DNA from: Schistosoma mansoni
Lineage: Eukaryota; Platyhelminthes; Trematoda; Strigeidida; Schistosomatidae
Direction of reading: 5' to 3'
NCBI RefSeq assembly: GCF_000237925.1
Contig: NC_031500.1
Coordinates: 13,355,753-13,419,752, forward strand
Length of the DNA stretch: 64,000 bases
Shown here: positions 45,235-56,455 of the stretch, in pieces
Layout of the letters: each line of letters starts with the position of its first letter
How positions within the stretch are numbered: position 1 is the first letter of the stretch
Notes under the pieces: generated by a model
The model's database searches: none
What the model was told of the DNA's origin: nothing
What the model saw: the letters and a program-made list of their open reading frames with translations, nothing else
Made by a program: the position numbers and the translations under genes

Positions 45235-45510
45235 AGTGGAGCGCACATTTCAACTTTTCTTAGAAACGAACAGGATCTTCACAGCTGTTTAGCCCTATTA
45301 TGGGATAATAAGGAAGTGGGCTTCCACGACCTCACAACAAGAAACCGAACACACGACCTTCGCTCCTCTAAGTGAATTCTTAAGTCCTAGAATACTTAGT
45401 CGATGTACAGTATGTGGTGTGTACGTCTAACTCCGATCAATTCACGATATTGAGAGACCGTATTCCTGCTTTTTAATAATGGTCTAGCTAAGATAAGTTA
45501 GTGATTTAAA
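45235..45510 (-). repeat. RZ-B relic
   Basis: Minus-strand remnants (CACAGCTGTTTAGCCCTATT, AACTCCGATCAATTCACGAT). Confidence 0.4.
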
Positions 45511-45884
45511 CTAAGGAAATTTTACTAAGACCTTGTACTAATAAACAGAGAACCCTTAAAATTCGAGATCGTCTGAACATCTCATTTGATTTTATGTTCA
45601 AAAGCATGCATCTACTTCTCACGATATATAACACAAGTTTTACATGCCTTGTAGTGAATTCAAAACTTCAGATTATTAAATAACTAAAGAGACATATTGT
45701 GCCATTGAAGGTGAAAGAAAGCAATGTAACCAAGATAATTTTCTTTTCTACGATTTCACTCACTTAATCTATACAGTTGTATTATAGTTAATTTTACTTC
45801 CTACGGACTACTGATGTAGTATGTAGTAAAATAGAATATTTAAAGAACTTTGGATCGAATCAATGTCCATCTATCAGTTTACCT

Positions 45885-46240
45885 GACCATTTAGAGCAAG
45901 TTATATTGGCCATACAAAGCAAGCTGTTTCGAAAAGCTTCATCGAATATTACCCTGCCTGAATTTCCAAAAGATTATGGAAGTCAGTCAAAAGCCTAATC
46001 TTGGAGCATCTAGTCCGTTCTGGTCACTCCACCTCACCAGAAGCCTCCTTCAAAATCATGCATACAGTCAGAAGAGTTGGCACACTAGGGATGCAAATGA
46101 ATAACTTATATACAGTAGAGACTGTTGTTATCCACCGGTCCAAGCCTAACCTTTGCAAATAAAATTAGTATGTTTAGTCCTTCGTTCTTCCATGGTCTTG
46201 ACCCTCTTTTTTATTTTCAAGAATCTATTGGTTTTCATTC
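45885..46240 (+). mobile_element. Relic of a second Penelope-like family (GIY-YIG region)
   Basis: One frame reads ASYIGHTKQAVSKSFIEYYP, a stop, then ILEHLVRSGHSTSPEASFKI and ending KPNLCK. Order and motifs (YIG, a conserved EHL, the KPNLC end) match the nuclease end of Penelope-like elements, but the sequence clearly differs from the 27454-28520 copy. At least one in-frame stop; no RT part visible. Confidence 0.7.
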
Positions 46241-46254
46241 AAGTCACCATCCAT

Positions 46255-47175
46255 TTTTATTAATCACGTAGAAGTACTGAGAGTAGTATCTATGATCGTT
46301 AAAAAGCACATTAAACACAGAAAGCATAAGTTGAGAAGAAAGAGTAAATTCATAGATTAAAAGCGTATAATGAAATTTTAGAACTCAGGACCTAAAGAAA
46401 TACAAAAACGAATGACTTATCACCGTTGTGACAAACTTTGATCTATGCCATCCAACGTCATGATAATTGCGCAAACTCAAATTCATTAGCACACACCTAT
46501 CAATGAGCCTCAGTTCAACAGTCAATAACTTTATATACTAATGTTACACCTTGTTTTGTCTGCCCTAACTATGTTCTAACCTATTCGTACACCAGTAAAC
46601 ACCTTGCGTCAAAGCAGTCTATGGTTGAACTTATGTATCACATTTCTTCAACATGGTTGATGAGGATTCATAACTTCATCAACCGATTCATCAAATTCAC
46701 CTGATAATCCGTCTATTACCTAAATGTTCCCGATTCAATGATCAGCTACTGTTCTGTTTTTTTCCTTAATTGTCATTTAAATGGATTGAGTTGTGCTGAG
46801 AAAAAGTCTCTTAAAACTAAATCGATCCCTCAGAATATCCCTTCGATCAAATAATAATCGTTTGCTCACTCCAAAATCAATGCCAGGAAATAAAGCGATA
46901 GTCTGTACCTTGTAGAGCTCAACCATATCAATCTTAATTCTTAACAAACAGTTTCAAATTAAACTAATCTATACAAAATCTCTAAGCTCAATGTTATAAC
47001 TTTTCCACTTAAATCATTGTTACCATCATAATCATATCCCCTTTGTATAGTCGCTGTATTCATTATTTTCTTGACTGAAAACTCGTCATGGATCAAAATA
47101 ATTTACCCAAGTACCTCTTGAAATACCCCATCAATTCCATCCCTTTATTATCAGTAAACAAACAGCAAATAGAAC
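46255..47175. other. Intergenic, nothing recognised
   Basis: About 900 bp between the Penelope-like relic and Smα without recognisable features. Confidence 0.5.
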
Positions 47176-47177
47176 CA

Positions 47178-47585
47178 TATTCACTTGGTGTTGCTTACTT
47201 GTATCTTCCCATTGTTATTTAGGACTGTAATTGATCAGTCACTATCCATCTTTGTTTATAAAGCTTGTGACTTCAGGCAATATTAAGGCAGTCCGCACAA
47301 GATGTACATATGCCAAAAAGAGACTGACCAATTGCAGTCTTAAATAACTGTGGGTGGGTTCACGTGTACTACACCAAGTGAATATAACCACCCCGTGGCA
47401 CAAGCAGGTGGCTTTCAGGACTCAGTAGCTGAGTGGTTAACGTGATGACGTTTGAAACGAACGGTACTGGGTTCGAGTCCCAGGGTGAACATTAACTCTG
47501 AGATGCAGGTACATCCAGTTGACGAGTCCTAAATAGGACCAAACGCGCGTCTTAGATTATAATGCTAGCTACTATCAAACTTTGC
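47178..47585 (+). mobile_element. Smα-like element with short inverted left arm
   Basis: The left arm (TTCACTTGGTGTTGCTTACT) turns near 47240 into a plus-strand unit ending with a hammerhead remnant: stem I ATCCAG, core TTGACGA, CAAA for GAAA, ACGCGCGT, C. Core changes at C3 and G12 predict no cleavage. The tRNA-like head is well kept. Confidence 0.8.
47426..47480 (+). promoter_or_regulatory. tRNA-like internal Pol III promoter of Smα (A and B boxes)
   Basis: A box TAGCTGAGTGG (47426-47436) and B box GGTTCGAGTCC (47470-47480), 33 bp apart. The B box lies in a perfect tRNA-type T arm, CTGGG/CCCAG with a 7-base loop (47467-47483). Spacing and match are those of tRNA-derived SINE promoters. Confidence 0.8.
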
Positions 47586-48255
47586 ATACAAATAGAACCA
47601 TAGTAACGAAATTTCTAAATGGATTCAATTCATCAATTAATATCAAACTTACAACTGTCATTTATATTGGTTTACAAAAAAAACAACACAGAAATGACCT
47701 TAAAAGTCAGTTGAAATGATACGGTTCAAATATAATCAATAATCCATTGCACAAATTTGTTTCCTTATATATATATGTATAAAGTATCAACTCCCTTTTG
47801 TTATCGGTACTTTATCTGTCTTTCGGATTACTCTTTTTAGCCAAATACCTCTATGATATATAATCTTGATCATACTTAACGTATATATTGTGGAATAAGT
47901 GAGTATTGTAAAACTTTATTATTGTCTATAACATACCAACTTTGTGATCTATAAGTAATATATATATATCTTGAGATCTACTTATTATACGATGGATAAT
48001 AGTAGTGAATGAACACTGTTGATGAGTCCTTATCCGAAAGGAAACAACTGTCCAGGACTCTTTTATTTCTAGTGTCTTCCTAGTTTATATCCAATGTAAT
48101 CTATTTATTTATTGTAAGAATGCAAGGATCACACTCATGTGTAAATCCAGATTTATGTTAGTCTATAATTAACATATTCAATTGAGATTAAAATTTCTTT
48201 ATAATATACTTTATATATCAACTAAATGTTAGGTCAACTTTTCTTTCTATGGAGA

Positions 48256-48768
48256 TGTTATAACGTGTGAGTTAGTGCGTGCCCCGTTTGATATATGAAT
48301 GTGCTGATGCCCGCCAATAAGAGAGCAGTCAATTTATTGATCGGAGCAATGATACATAAAATTGTACGAGCAGTCTTGATTACTTGTCGGTCCTGCTTTC
48401 TACCTAGCCCAGCCAGTTAAGTCCAGAACACATATAACAGCCTCGACAATATGAATCATTATTCACAAACATACTGGGTTTATATACCAATCAAACAGAC
48501 CACAACGTACCATAAAATAGAAAATAATATTTGTACAATAATTGACCAAATGTGGCTGTGAATAGGGGGAACAGTAATCAATAGATTGATGATAACTCAA
48601 GAATCGTATAATAATAGGTCATAGGTCAAAATAAAGCTTATGATAAGAGGAACACGAATATGAATAGTTTAGTTACGTAACAATTATAGAATAGGAAATA
48701 GACTTATTACATTGGTCCATAAATAGTCCTCAAAAGTTACCATTCTCAATTCTCTTCGGGATACAACA
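48256..48768 (+). mobile_element. Solo LTR, family LTR-1, with 5-bp target-site duplication
   Basis: 513 bp from TGTTATAACG to GGGATACAACA. It is flanked by perfect direct repeats GGAGA (48251-48255 and 48769-48773), the size expected of LTR-retrotransposon integration. Confidence 0.85.
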
Positions 48769-49169
48769 GGAGAACACCTTAAACTCAAATAATCAGTGAC
48801 TACTTAGTCTTTGGTACCAATCATTATATGAATCAGTTTTCCAGTGCGTAAATAATGATGTATTACTGAGACAAATAACATTTTGTGTTGTGATAAACAA
48901 ATAAAGAGATGAAACCATAGCCCTTGAGTTGTTAAGATACAGTAAATGAGTATCTTACTGTAAACATGATTTATTTCAGGTTATAAGCAGTTAAAAATCT
49001 ATATAGACCAAACTTCTGAAAGCAAATTCATCGACCATTACAACATATAGTTCTAAACAACTAAGATATCTTCAGATCTTACTTATTCATACTACAAGTA
49101 AATGTTAGATAAGATCAAATAGAATAAATATATTCTGCTTCTGTAAACACTTTTAGTCATAGAGTGATC

Positions 49170-49330
49170 TCATTTGAGATAGTATTGAAAACCAGAGAGA
49201 CATTAAACAGCTGTTTCGTCCACTTATGGAATACTTCATAAGTATGCATACCCTAACCCACCATGGACTAAAAGCAGGATATTCGGGTCATGCAATAAAC
49301 ACTTGACTATTATAATCAGATGATATATAT
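49170..49330 (-). repeat. RZ-B relic
   Basis: Very diverged hammerhead region (ACAGCTGTTTCGTCC, TATGGAATACTTCATAAGTA). Confidence 0.35.
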
Positions 49331-49389
49331 TTCCAATTACAAACAGCTTCATTAATTGACAATAACATATGTTGTAACTCAAATTATCA

Positions 49390-50162
49390 ATTCACTTAGT
49401 ATTGCTTGTTTGAATCTTCCCAGTGATGTTTAGGACGGCAATTGATCAGTCTCTTATTGCTATGTGTGCATACTGTGAGGAATGCCTCGATATTGCCTTA
49501 ATTCACAAGTATTATAAGCTAAGACGGATAATGGCTTGCAGTGGAATCCAGGATGCGCGTTTCGTCCTAATTGGGACTCGTCAGCTGGATGTGTCTACAT
49601 CTCACAGTTGATGTTCACTCTGGGACTCAAAACCAATACCTTTTGCTTTAAACGCCATTGCGTTATCCACTCAGCTAATATCTATCTATCCATCCATCCT
49701 TGCTTATAATGCTTGTGACTTCAGGCAATATTGAAGCGGGATGCACATATGCCAATAAGAGAATGACCAATTGTAGTCTTAAATAACTCTTAAATAACAA
49801 TGGGAAGTTACAAGTAAGCAACAATAAGTGAATATAACCACCCTGTAGCACAAGCAGGTGGCTATCAGGACTCAGTAGCTGAGTGGTTAACGCGATGTCG
49901 TTTGAAGCGGAAGGTACTGGGTTCGAGTCCCAGAGTGAACATATACTGTGAGTTGCAGGTATATCCAGCTGAAGAGTCCCATATAGAACGAGACGCGAAT
50001 CCCGGATTCCACTGCAAGCCACTATCCATCTTTGCTTATAATGCTTGTGAATTAAGGCTATATCAAGGCATTCCGCACAGAATACACATATGCCAACAAG
50101 AGACTTATCAATTGCAGTCTTAAATAACAATGGGAAGATACAAGTGAACAATACCAAGTGAT
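49390..50162. mobile_element. Smα-like inverted multimer (minus unit, then 1.5 plus units)
   Basis: Minus unit 49390-49680 with a hammerhead at 49546-49590, then a plus unit with A box (TAGCTGAGTGG), B box and hammerhead 49963-50007 (core CTGAAGA, GAGA: inactive), continuing into the start of another unit to 50162. The wrap-around from hammerhead 3' end into the next unit shows head-to-tail organisation. Confidence 0.8.
49546..49590 (-). ncRNA. Smα-type hammerhead ribozyme, core intact
   Basis: Minus strand: ATCCAG, CTGACGA, GTCC/GGAC, GAAA, ACGCGCAT, AUC site, CTGGAT. Stem III has one C/A mismatch; stem I six perfect pairs. Confidence 0.72.
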
Positions 50163-50632
50163 TTCAACTAGTTAGTAACTTAATTTGTCTTATGAATTCC
50201 AATTTAATTCTATATCATACATCTCTTGTTATCATTGAATCTTCTTTAGAACAAGATTATATTCTGACATTTCAAAGAATAAGTCATATAAAATTTAAAG
50301 AAAAATATACCACAGTTACTAACCATAGATATAAACATAATCAAAGCCAAATGATTATTATCATTCCAATGAAATGTCATATTCCATGGAATAGAATTGT
50401 TTATTCTAATCTAAAATATATGACCCCTCTCATCAATTTTAATAATAAATATATTCAATGTGTATTTATCGGTCCTATTCACAATGTTTATATATAAATA
50501 AGAAAAGAATTTTGATCAATATCAATATGTTACCATGACAAATTATCTTTAAATCATATTAAATACCTTTTTCTAAATATTCCATAAACCTGATTACATT
50601 ATTCAGTTTCATAGATAGTTTTATTCTTTCCG

Positions 50633-51390
50633 ACATATTCTGGAATTATATCCTTTTGTTTATTTTAAATTGACATTATTTGCCTAGTAACTAAAATCCC
50701 TACAGGATTGAATAATATTTATATTCTAATATGAAAGTTTCTAATTTAACCAATACATACCTTAGATTTGATGTAAGATTTATCTTACAATGTTTAGTTC
50801 CTTCTATTAGTATAGAGTAAGTCAGATGAGTTTTTAAAAAAACATAGAGAAATATATAAAATAGATAGACTAGCAGAGGAATCTAGGATAAGAATTTCGT
50901 ACAATTTGAGAGTTATCTGCAAGATGTATCTGCATAGCGAAGTTAATGTTCACTCTTGGAATAGAACCTAGTGCCTGGAATTCAGGTACATTAGGCTGAT
51001 GAGTCCTACATATTCTGTAACTATTTCCTTTTGTTTATTTTAAATTGACATTATTTGCCTAGTGACTAAAATCCCTACAGGATTGAATAATATTTATATT
51101 CTAATATGAAAGTTTCTAACTTAGCCAATGCATACCATAGATTTGATGTAAGATTTATCTTACAATGTTTACTTCCTTCCATTAGTATAGAGTAAGTCAG
51201 ATAAGTTCTAAAAAGCACAGAGGAGTATATAAAACAGATAGATTAGCTGGGGAATCCAGGACAAGAATTTCGTACATTTTATGAGTTATCAGAAAGATGT
51301 ATCTGCATAGCTAAGTTGATGTTCACTCTTGTAATAGAACCTGGTACCTGAAATTCAGGTACGTTAGGATGACGAGTTCTAAATGGAACA
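50633..51390. repeat. Tandem duplication, two units of about 375 bp containing Smα remnants
   Basis: Unit 1 (50633-51007) and unit 2 (51008-about 51390) share long identical strings (TTTTGTTTATTTTAAATTGA, CTACAGGATTGAATAATATT, GATGTAAGATTTATCTTACA). Each ends with a minus-strand then a plus-strand Smα hammerhead remnant; both unit ends lie at GAGTCCTA/GAGTTCTA in stem II of the plus remnant. Confidence 0.8.
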
Positions 51391-51794
51391 AAACATGCGT
51401 TCTGGATCCTAATACTAGCCACATTCTATCTATTATATATAAAGTTGTGTTACAATCGCCATATCGAGGCAATTTGCACAGGATGTTCACGTGTTAACTA
51501 TAACCGACAAAAATCTTGAGTCGAAATACTGATAACTGTATCATTCAAACCATTACAAAGTACAGAGAAATTATATGATTAATGAGTTGAGTTGTCTAAC
51601 ATTTGAAAGTATCACTATTCATCAAAAATAATTTAATTCTAGTGAATTGACAGTTGAGAGATTGTTGGATGAATCTAATCTATAGCCGCTTGTTCACGGG
51701 TTTCAATCATATCTCACCTACATCCTACTGGATTTCATACAATAAGTAAGGATCTAGAGCGAATATGTGGATTTCTGGCTAATCACTAAGCTAC

Positions 51795-51842
51795 TGTTAT
51801 AATTTGTGGCATTGTTCCCCTATCAATGTATAACGTATATAA
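51795..51842 (+). repeat. LTR-1 5' end fragment
   Basis: TGTTATAATTTGTGGC followed by CCCCTATCAATGTATA, the opening of the LTR-1 variant seen at 43726 and 63033. Confidence 0.5.
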
Positions 51843-52319
51843 ACACAGTGAATAAATAAAAACACATTGAATGTATTCACTATTAAGATTGATGAGAGGG
51901 GTCACATATTTTAGATTAGAATAAACAATCATATTCCATTGAATATGACATTTCATTGGAATGATAGTGACGATAATGATCATTCTATTTCATTATGTTT
52001 ATATCTGTGGCCAGTAATAGTGGTATTTTTCTTCAAATTTTATATGAATCATTATTGCGATAAATTTCTTGTGAGACAGAAGGAGTGAAAGACAAGAATT
52101 CTTATTTCGTGTATATTTTCGCAAGGAACATTATATTTTTGTCATATTCATTGATTAGAGGCCTTGTTGTTAAGCCACTTGATACATTAGAATACTCCTT
52201 ACTAATGCATACACAAACAAATTACAGACATCGATTCACTAATTGAAAGGCATCATACTTACCAAAAGATATGAATACTATAGCTTCTTGATGGAGTTTT
52301 GTTCTCTGAGCTGGATGGT

Positions 52320-52465
52320 TTGGTCGTGGAGCTTTCATCGTCCTTCTGAACAACATCATCAACACAAACTTCGGGTAGAAGTGAAGTGTTTGAATTTCTC
52401 CACATGTGATTCACAGCTTGTACTGATGATGTTGTTCAGAAGGACTATGAAAGCTCCACGACCAA
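52320..52465. repeat. Perfect-type hairpin, 42-bp arms
   Basis: 52320-52361 and 52424-52465 pair with one mismatch (TTGGTCGTGGAGCTTTCAT against its complement), 62-bp loop. Probably part of an unclassified element. Confidence 0.7.
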
Positions 52466-52734
52466 AACTTCATCAAAATCATCCACCTCAGTTACAAATC
52501 TTCTCCACCATACTATAGCTTCAATCTCAAATAATATTATATGTACAAACAAGATTAAAAGGACTCTGCATGAACTCTTAAATAATTTTTTCAACAAAGA
52601 TCACACAGATTGATGTGCTTAGTTTGTTTCGAATCTTCTAGATATCGATATTTTCATACCTATTTATATAAAAATATATATCTGTATATAATAAATGAAT
52701 AATAAATGGATTATGGTCATATAAGAAAGCCTGT

Positions 52735-53490
52735 TGCCTCCGACAAATACAGACGAAGACAGTAAATGTAGCAGCAGCCTCTGCATCAATAGGTCTCAAC
52801 ATACACCAAGTATAAAGCAAGATTCTCAAATGCAACACGGAGAACACCAACCCAATCACACTTGATGGCGAAACTCTGGAAGAGGTGGAAACATTCAAGT
52901 ACCTGGGGAGCATCGTTGATAAACAAGGAGGATCGGATGCAGATGTAAAGGCGAGGATTGGCAAAGCAAGGGCAGCATTTCTACAATTGAAGAACATATA
53001 GAACTCAAAACAACTGTCAACTAACTTCAAAGTGAGAATCTTCAATACGAACGTCAAGACAGTCCTACTGTATGGAGCTGAAACGTGGAGAACTACTACA
53101 TCCATCGTCAAGAAGTTACAAGTATTTACAAACAGTTGTTTACGCGAAATACTCAACATTCACTGGCTGGATACTATTAGTAACAGAGTTTTATGGGAGA
53201 GGACAAACCAGCTTCCAGATGGAGAGGAAATTAGCAAAAGACGCTGGAAGTGGATCGGACATACATTAAGGAAATCACCGAACTGCATCACGAGGCAATC
53301 CCTAACTTGGAATCCGGAAGGGAGGCGGAAAAGAGGAAGGCCAAAGAGCACATTGAGCCAGGAAACAGAAGCAGATATGAAAAGGATGAATAACAACTGG
53401 AAAGGATTGTTGAGGGCAGGTCTGGATAAATAATGCTGGTGTGCGACCTGTACTCCTCTACGAGGAGTAACAGGCGTAAGTAAGTAAGTT
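52735..53490 (+). pseudogene. SR2/RTE-like LINE, RT C-terminal 250 residues and 3' end
   Basis: The plus-strand frame reads SASIGLNIH, ITLDGETLEEVETFKYLGSI, VDKQGGSDADVKARIGKA, then (53032-53433) [20 protein letters not shown] and [20 protein letters not shown]. It ends in the TAAG tail (GCGTAAGTAAGTAAG, to 53490). In-frame stops occur near 52810 and 53000, and the last residues are frameshifted after 53400. It ends about 50 bp before the acceptor of the host exon at 53538, in that gene's sense orientation. Confidence 0.8.
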
Positions 53491-53537
53491 TTGCCTCCTA
53501 ACTCCCTCATTATTCGACTATGTTTTTTTCTTCATAG

Positions 53538-53963
53538 AAATCATGACCATTAATGTAGAAAATGATAATAATTCAATAAAACATGAAGATATTATAGTTC
53601 CGTCATTTATTACAACCCTTGATGAAGACAATAAGAATTTAATAGATAATAATGATCGATCACCAGAACTTGATCAAGAATCAAGGTATATATTACAGAA
53701 TATATATAATAATAATAATAATAGATCACATCAATCAAGATCATTAAAACGAAATCACTCAATACATAGTTTAACAACATCTCATAAACCCTATAATGAA
53801 GCAACATTGAAAACGTCTGATAATCAATTAATTATACCGAATTCAATTGGTATACCACATATTATTGGTAATGGATTGATAACAAATAATGATGTTATAA
53901 TACAATCATCAATGAAATCAGATATACGTCAAATAAGATTTCCATCAGTTGATAGAATTCCAA
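53538..53963 (+). CDS. Unidentified host gene, exon with ATG (low-complexity protein)
   Basis: Coding exon of an unrecognised plus-strand gene. A pyrimidine-rich acceptor (TTTTTTTCTTCATAG) precedes it. The frame from ATG 53543 is open to 53989, but the proposed donor is GT at 53964 (CCAA/GTAGAT), which leaves one base of a codon and fits the two-base start of the exon at 55964. About 140 residues are encoded, Asn/Ser/Ile-rich, with an Arg/Ser/His stretch (NRSHQSRSLKRNHSIHSL). The amino-acid make-up resembles other low-complexity schistosome coding exons rather than a mobile element. Whether ATG 53543 is the true start or the exon is internal cannot be told. The donor is a weak match to consensus. 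No function is assigned. Confidence 0.6.
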
Positions 53964-54069
53964 GTAGATGTATTTATATTAATTTGTAATATATATTAAG
54001 TGTAATGTATATATATTTACAAATGTAACATTATTTGTAATCATATAGTTTACATATTATTAAACAATA

Positions 54070-54672
54070 AGTGAATTCATGAGTCGATTCAAGCTAGACT
54101 ATCATGGAAAACCTGGACGGTCGTTTCGATCTAGTATGGGACTCCTGAGTAGTGTGCATCCACGATCAGGCTTACTGGATTCGAACCCAGGACCTATCGG
54201 TCTCGCGTAGAAACACTTAATCTGTGGACTCCTGAGCTGGTATCCGACTGTGTTAATGTCTAACATCAACCAGTCTTCACGAAACCTCCTTCTAATAATA
54301 ATTATCATGTACACACTAGTGGCTGATATCAAGATGTATTTCCTAGATTTCTAATGAGAAGCCATGACCAGTAGATTTCAACTGGATCTGTTGTGAGATG
54401 GCTCGATTTTGTGGATCGGTTGAAGTTAGGCATTAACATCGTTGGATGCCGGCCAGTTCAGTGCTCTAGAGGTTAAGCGTCCGCGCGCGAGACCGATAGG
54501 TCCTGGTTTCGAATCCCGTGAGCACGATCGTGGATGAACACTAGTGAGGAGTCTAATACTAGGACGGAACGGCCGTTCAGTGTTCCCAGGTTTTCCATAG
54601 TGAATCAGCTTTAACTGAATCATGAATTTAACTATTAAATTACTAAAATCTCCACAAAACCTCCTTCTGATG
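54070..54672. mobile_element. RZ-B fold-back: minus unit then full plus unit
   Basis: Minus unit 54070-54280 (hammerhead core CTCAGGA, broken; B box present) meets plus unit 54281-54672 with body, GTTCAGTGCTCTAGAGG head, CCTGGTTTCGAATCCC B box and a mutated hammerhead (GTGAGGA, GGAA; stem I AACACT/AGTGTT). It lies in the intron after exon 53538-53963. Confidence 0.75.
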
Positions 54673-54877
54673 ATAAATGAACTAGAAAACAAACTGTGGA
54701 TAACTGATTATTGAATAAAACAAGGTTTCATTATCCAAATATTATGTCTTTGAATACTAGGTTTTCAGGTATTAGTGAATATTTGCATGCAGTTGATTAG
54801 CTTACATATCTGATTACCTTGATAATATTGAAAAAGAAGGGTAGTTGTAAATAACCTCAGATTAACAACAAACAAAA

Positions 54878-55024
54878 CGGGATCGTGGATGCGCACTGCT
54901 GAGGAGTCCCATAATAGGACGAAACGGCCGTCCAGTGCTTCCAGGTTTTCGATGGTGGTCTAGCTTCAATTGACTCATGATTTCAACAGTGAAAATACTA
55001 AATTCTCCACAAAACCCCCTCTGA
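54878..55024 (+). mobile_element. RZ-B element, short form with intact hammerhead
   Basis: About 147 bp: CGGGATCGTGGATGCGCACT, the hammerhead, the common tail (GGTGGTCTAGCTTCAATTGA), ATACTAAATTCTCCACAAAA and CTCTGAT. It lacks the tRNA-like head, like the copy at 21137-21284, to which it is nearly identical. The flanks AAACAA (just upstream, before two extra A) and AAACAA (just downstream) may be a target-site duplication. Confidence 0.75.
54891..54940 (+). ncRNA. Hammerhead ribozyme, type I (RZ-B), apparently intact
   Basis: Stem I 5' strand GCGCACTG; core CTGAGGA (54899-54905, fits CUGANGA); stem II GTCC/GGAC with a 7-base loop; GAAA (54921-54924); stem III of three pairs (ACG..CGU) with a 2-base loop; cleavage triplet GUC ending at 54932; stem I 3' strand CAGTGC, giving six perfect pairs with GCACTG. 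All core positions fit the hammerhead consensus, so cleavage is predicted after 54932. As in Smα, the tiny stem III suggests better activity in dimeric RNA. Confidence 0.85.
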
Positions 55025-55963
55025 TAAACAATTAATTAACCATATTTTAGTGTAAGGAAACAAAATTCACACCAGTTGTACAAGTTATCAGCTATTTGAA
55101 CTAAATATCTCATTCAGTAACGTATTGGTGTTTAAAATGAAAGCTAATCTACCCAAGTACTAACTTAAACATTAGAAGTGAGATGTTGCAGATACATTTA
55201 GCTAAATATTCCAGATTTGACGATCAGCCATTATAAGTAGAGTATAGAGAAGTTTTTAGTATGCTTTCTTGCTGTATACACTGATCTGGTTTAGAAAAGT
55301 TTGGTAACAATCATCTTTGCAAAATAAGTTATTCCTAGCTAATCCTCTCCAGTTGTTTAAAGTTTAACATCAGAGGGCAACTTCGGTATTAAATGAATCA
55401 ACCAACTTTGATGGAACAAAGATTATTTTATCACTCAGTTCTAGAATGTCTACGACTGGAAATGAAAACTATCTATTGAACTACTACTTATATGTATCAA
55501 ATCACGATCGGGAAAATATCGAAATTCCAATTTCATGAAATGATAAAAATCTCAGAGAATTTCTAAATGCAGCCTATGTAGGGTCATTCCTCAGTCGATA
55601 AACATACCTATAGAGATCCAAGTTATCATTAACTCGGTCAGAGGTCAGTCGAAAAGAAAATAGATCACAGAAATCCAAAGACATATGAGCTTAATGAATC
55701 CTGTAAGGAAATTACCAATCACAAACAATGTGATCTACATGAACTAATTCAACATTAGTGGAATAGAAAAAATATTAGCTTCTATTTTAGTTTAGTCTCT
55801 CACAATTTTATCCAGAATGGTAATGAAAGCTCACCACATTGCCTAAAGTATTAAACTGACTTGTAAATCTCACTCAAAAGAAACGTGGTCATTCAGATTT
55901 TTCAAATCTCTCTACTTTCAAATAAGTAATAATGATATCATTTTTATTCTCATTTTGTTTTAG

Positions 55964-56058
55964 ATTCAAGTACTAAACGGACTTCAAGAATTTCAACATC
56001 TACATTTTCAAGTAATCGAAGTACAATAAGTAGTAATGCACGATTCGATATTGATGAA
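55964..56058 (+). CDS. Unidentified host gene, middle exon
   Basis: This 95-nt exon lies between a strong acceptor (TTTTGTTTTAG) and a GTATGT donor at 56059. Read with the single base left over from 53963, it gives a Ser/Thr/Arg-rich peptide (STKRTSRISTSTFSSNRST) ending in ARFDIDE, in phase 0. No stop occurs in this frame. The Ser/Arg-rich composition suggests a disordered linker, possibly phosphorylated; that is inference. Confidence 0.65.
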
Positions 56059-56129
56059 GTATGTACTGAGTTGAAAATAATTTGTTGTCCTACTTCAGAC
56101 AACTCACTGATTTAAAATATTTATAGGTA

Positions 56130-56455
56130 AAATCCCAAATCGATCTTAGACAACCATTGAAAATCTATCAGCACTGTATAGTCGTTTCGTTCTATCATGG
56201 CAGTGCGCAACCACTTCCTTCATCTTAGGATTAAACTCAGAACCTTTGTCTTGCAAGCAAACTCCAAACCTTTATACCACTGACCCGGCATCCAAAGCAC
56301 TAACTTACGAAACTTAACGTCCCGAGTTCCATTTGCGTATGCAGAGTCGTAGATATCCACTGCTGATGAGCGACATACCAAGACGAAACGGCTACCCAGT
56401 GACTCCAGGATTTCGATGGTTGCCTAACTAAGATCAGTTCTTGATTTGAACTATT
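56130..56455. mobile_element. RZ-B fold-back (old)
   Basis: A minus piece to about 56320 with CCACTGACCCGGCATCC, then a plus piece whose core is CTGATGA with GAAA, but U16.1 is lost (CTACC), so no NUH site remains. Confidence 0.6.

Larger units (their letters stand above)
50326..52010. repeat. Inverted repeat arms of about 150 bp enclosing the tandem duplication
   Basis: 50326-50472 and 51855-52010 are inverted copies (GTTTATTCTAATCTAAAATA and GACCCCTCTCATCAAT against their complements). Similarity is high but imperfect. No coding role is evident. Confidence 0.65.

Noticed and set aside
47420-47485. tRNA gene
   Set aside because: A and B boxes and a T arm are present, but there is no complete cloverleaf or acceptor stem, and the same sequence is repeated as part of Smα.
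50192-50497. 101-residue open frame
   Set aside because: Overlaps one arm of an inverted repeat; composition and lack of splice or start context do not support a protein.
53160-53510. Open frame on the minus strand over the SR2 copy
   Set aside because: It is the antisense of the RTE reverse-transcriptase frame; the plus-strand reading has the family motifs.
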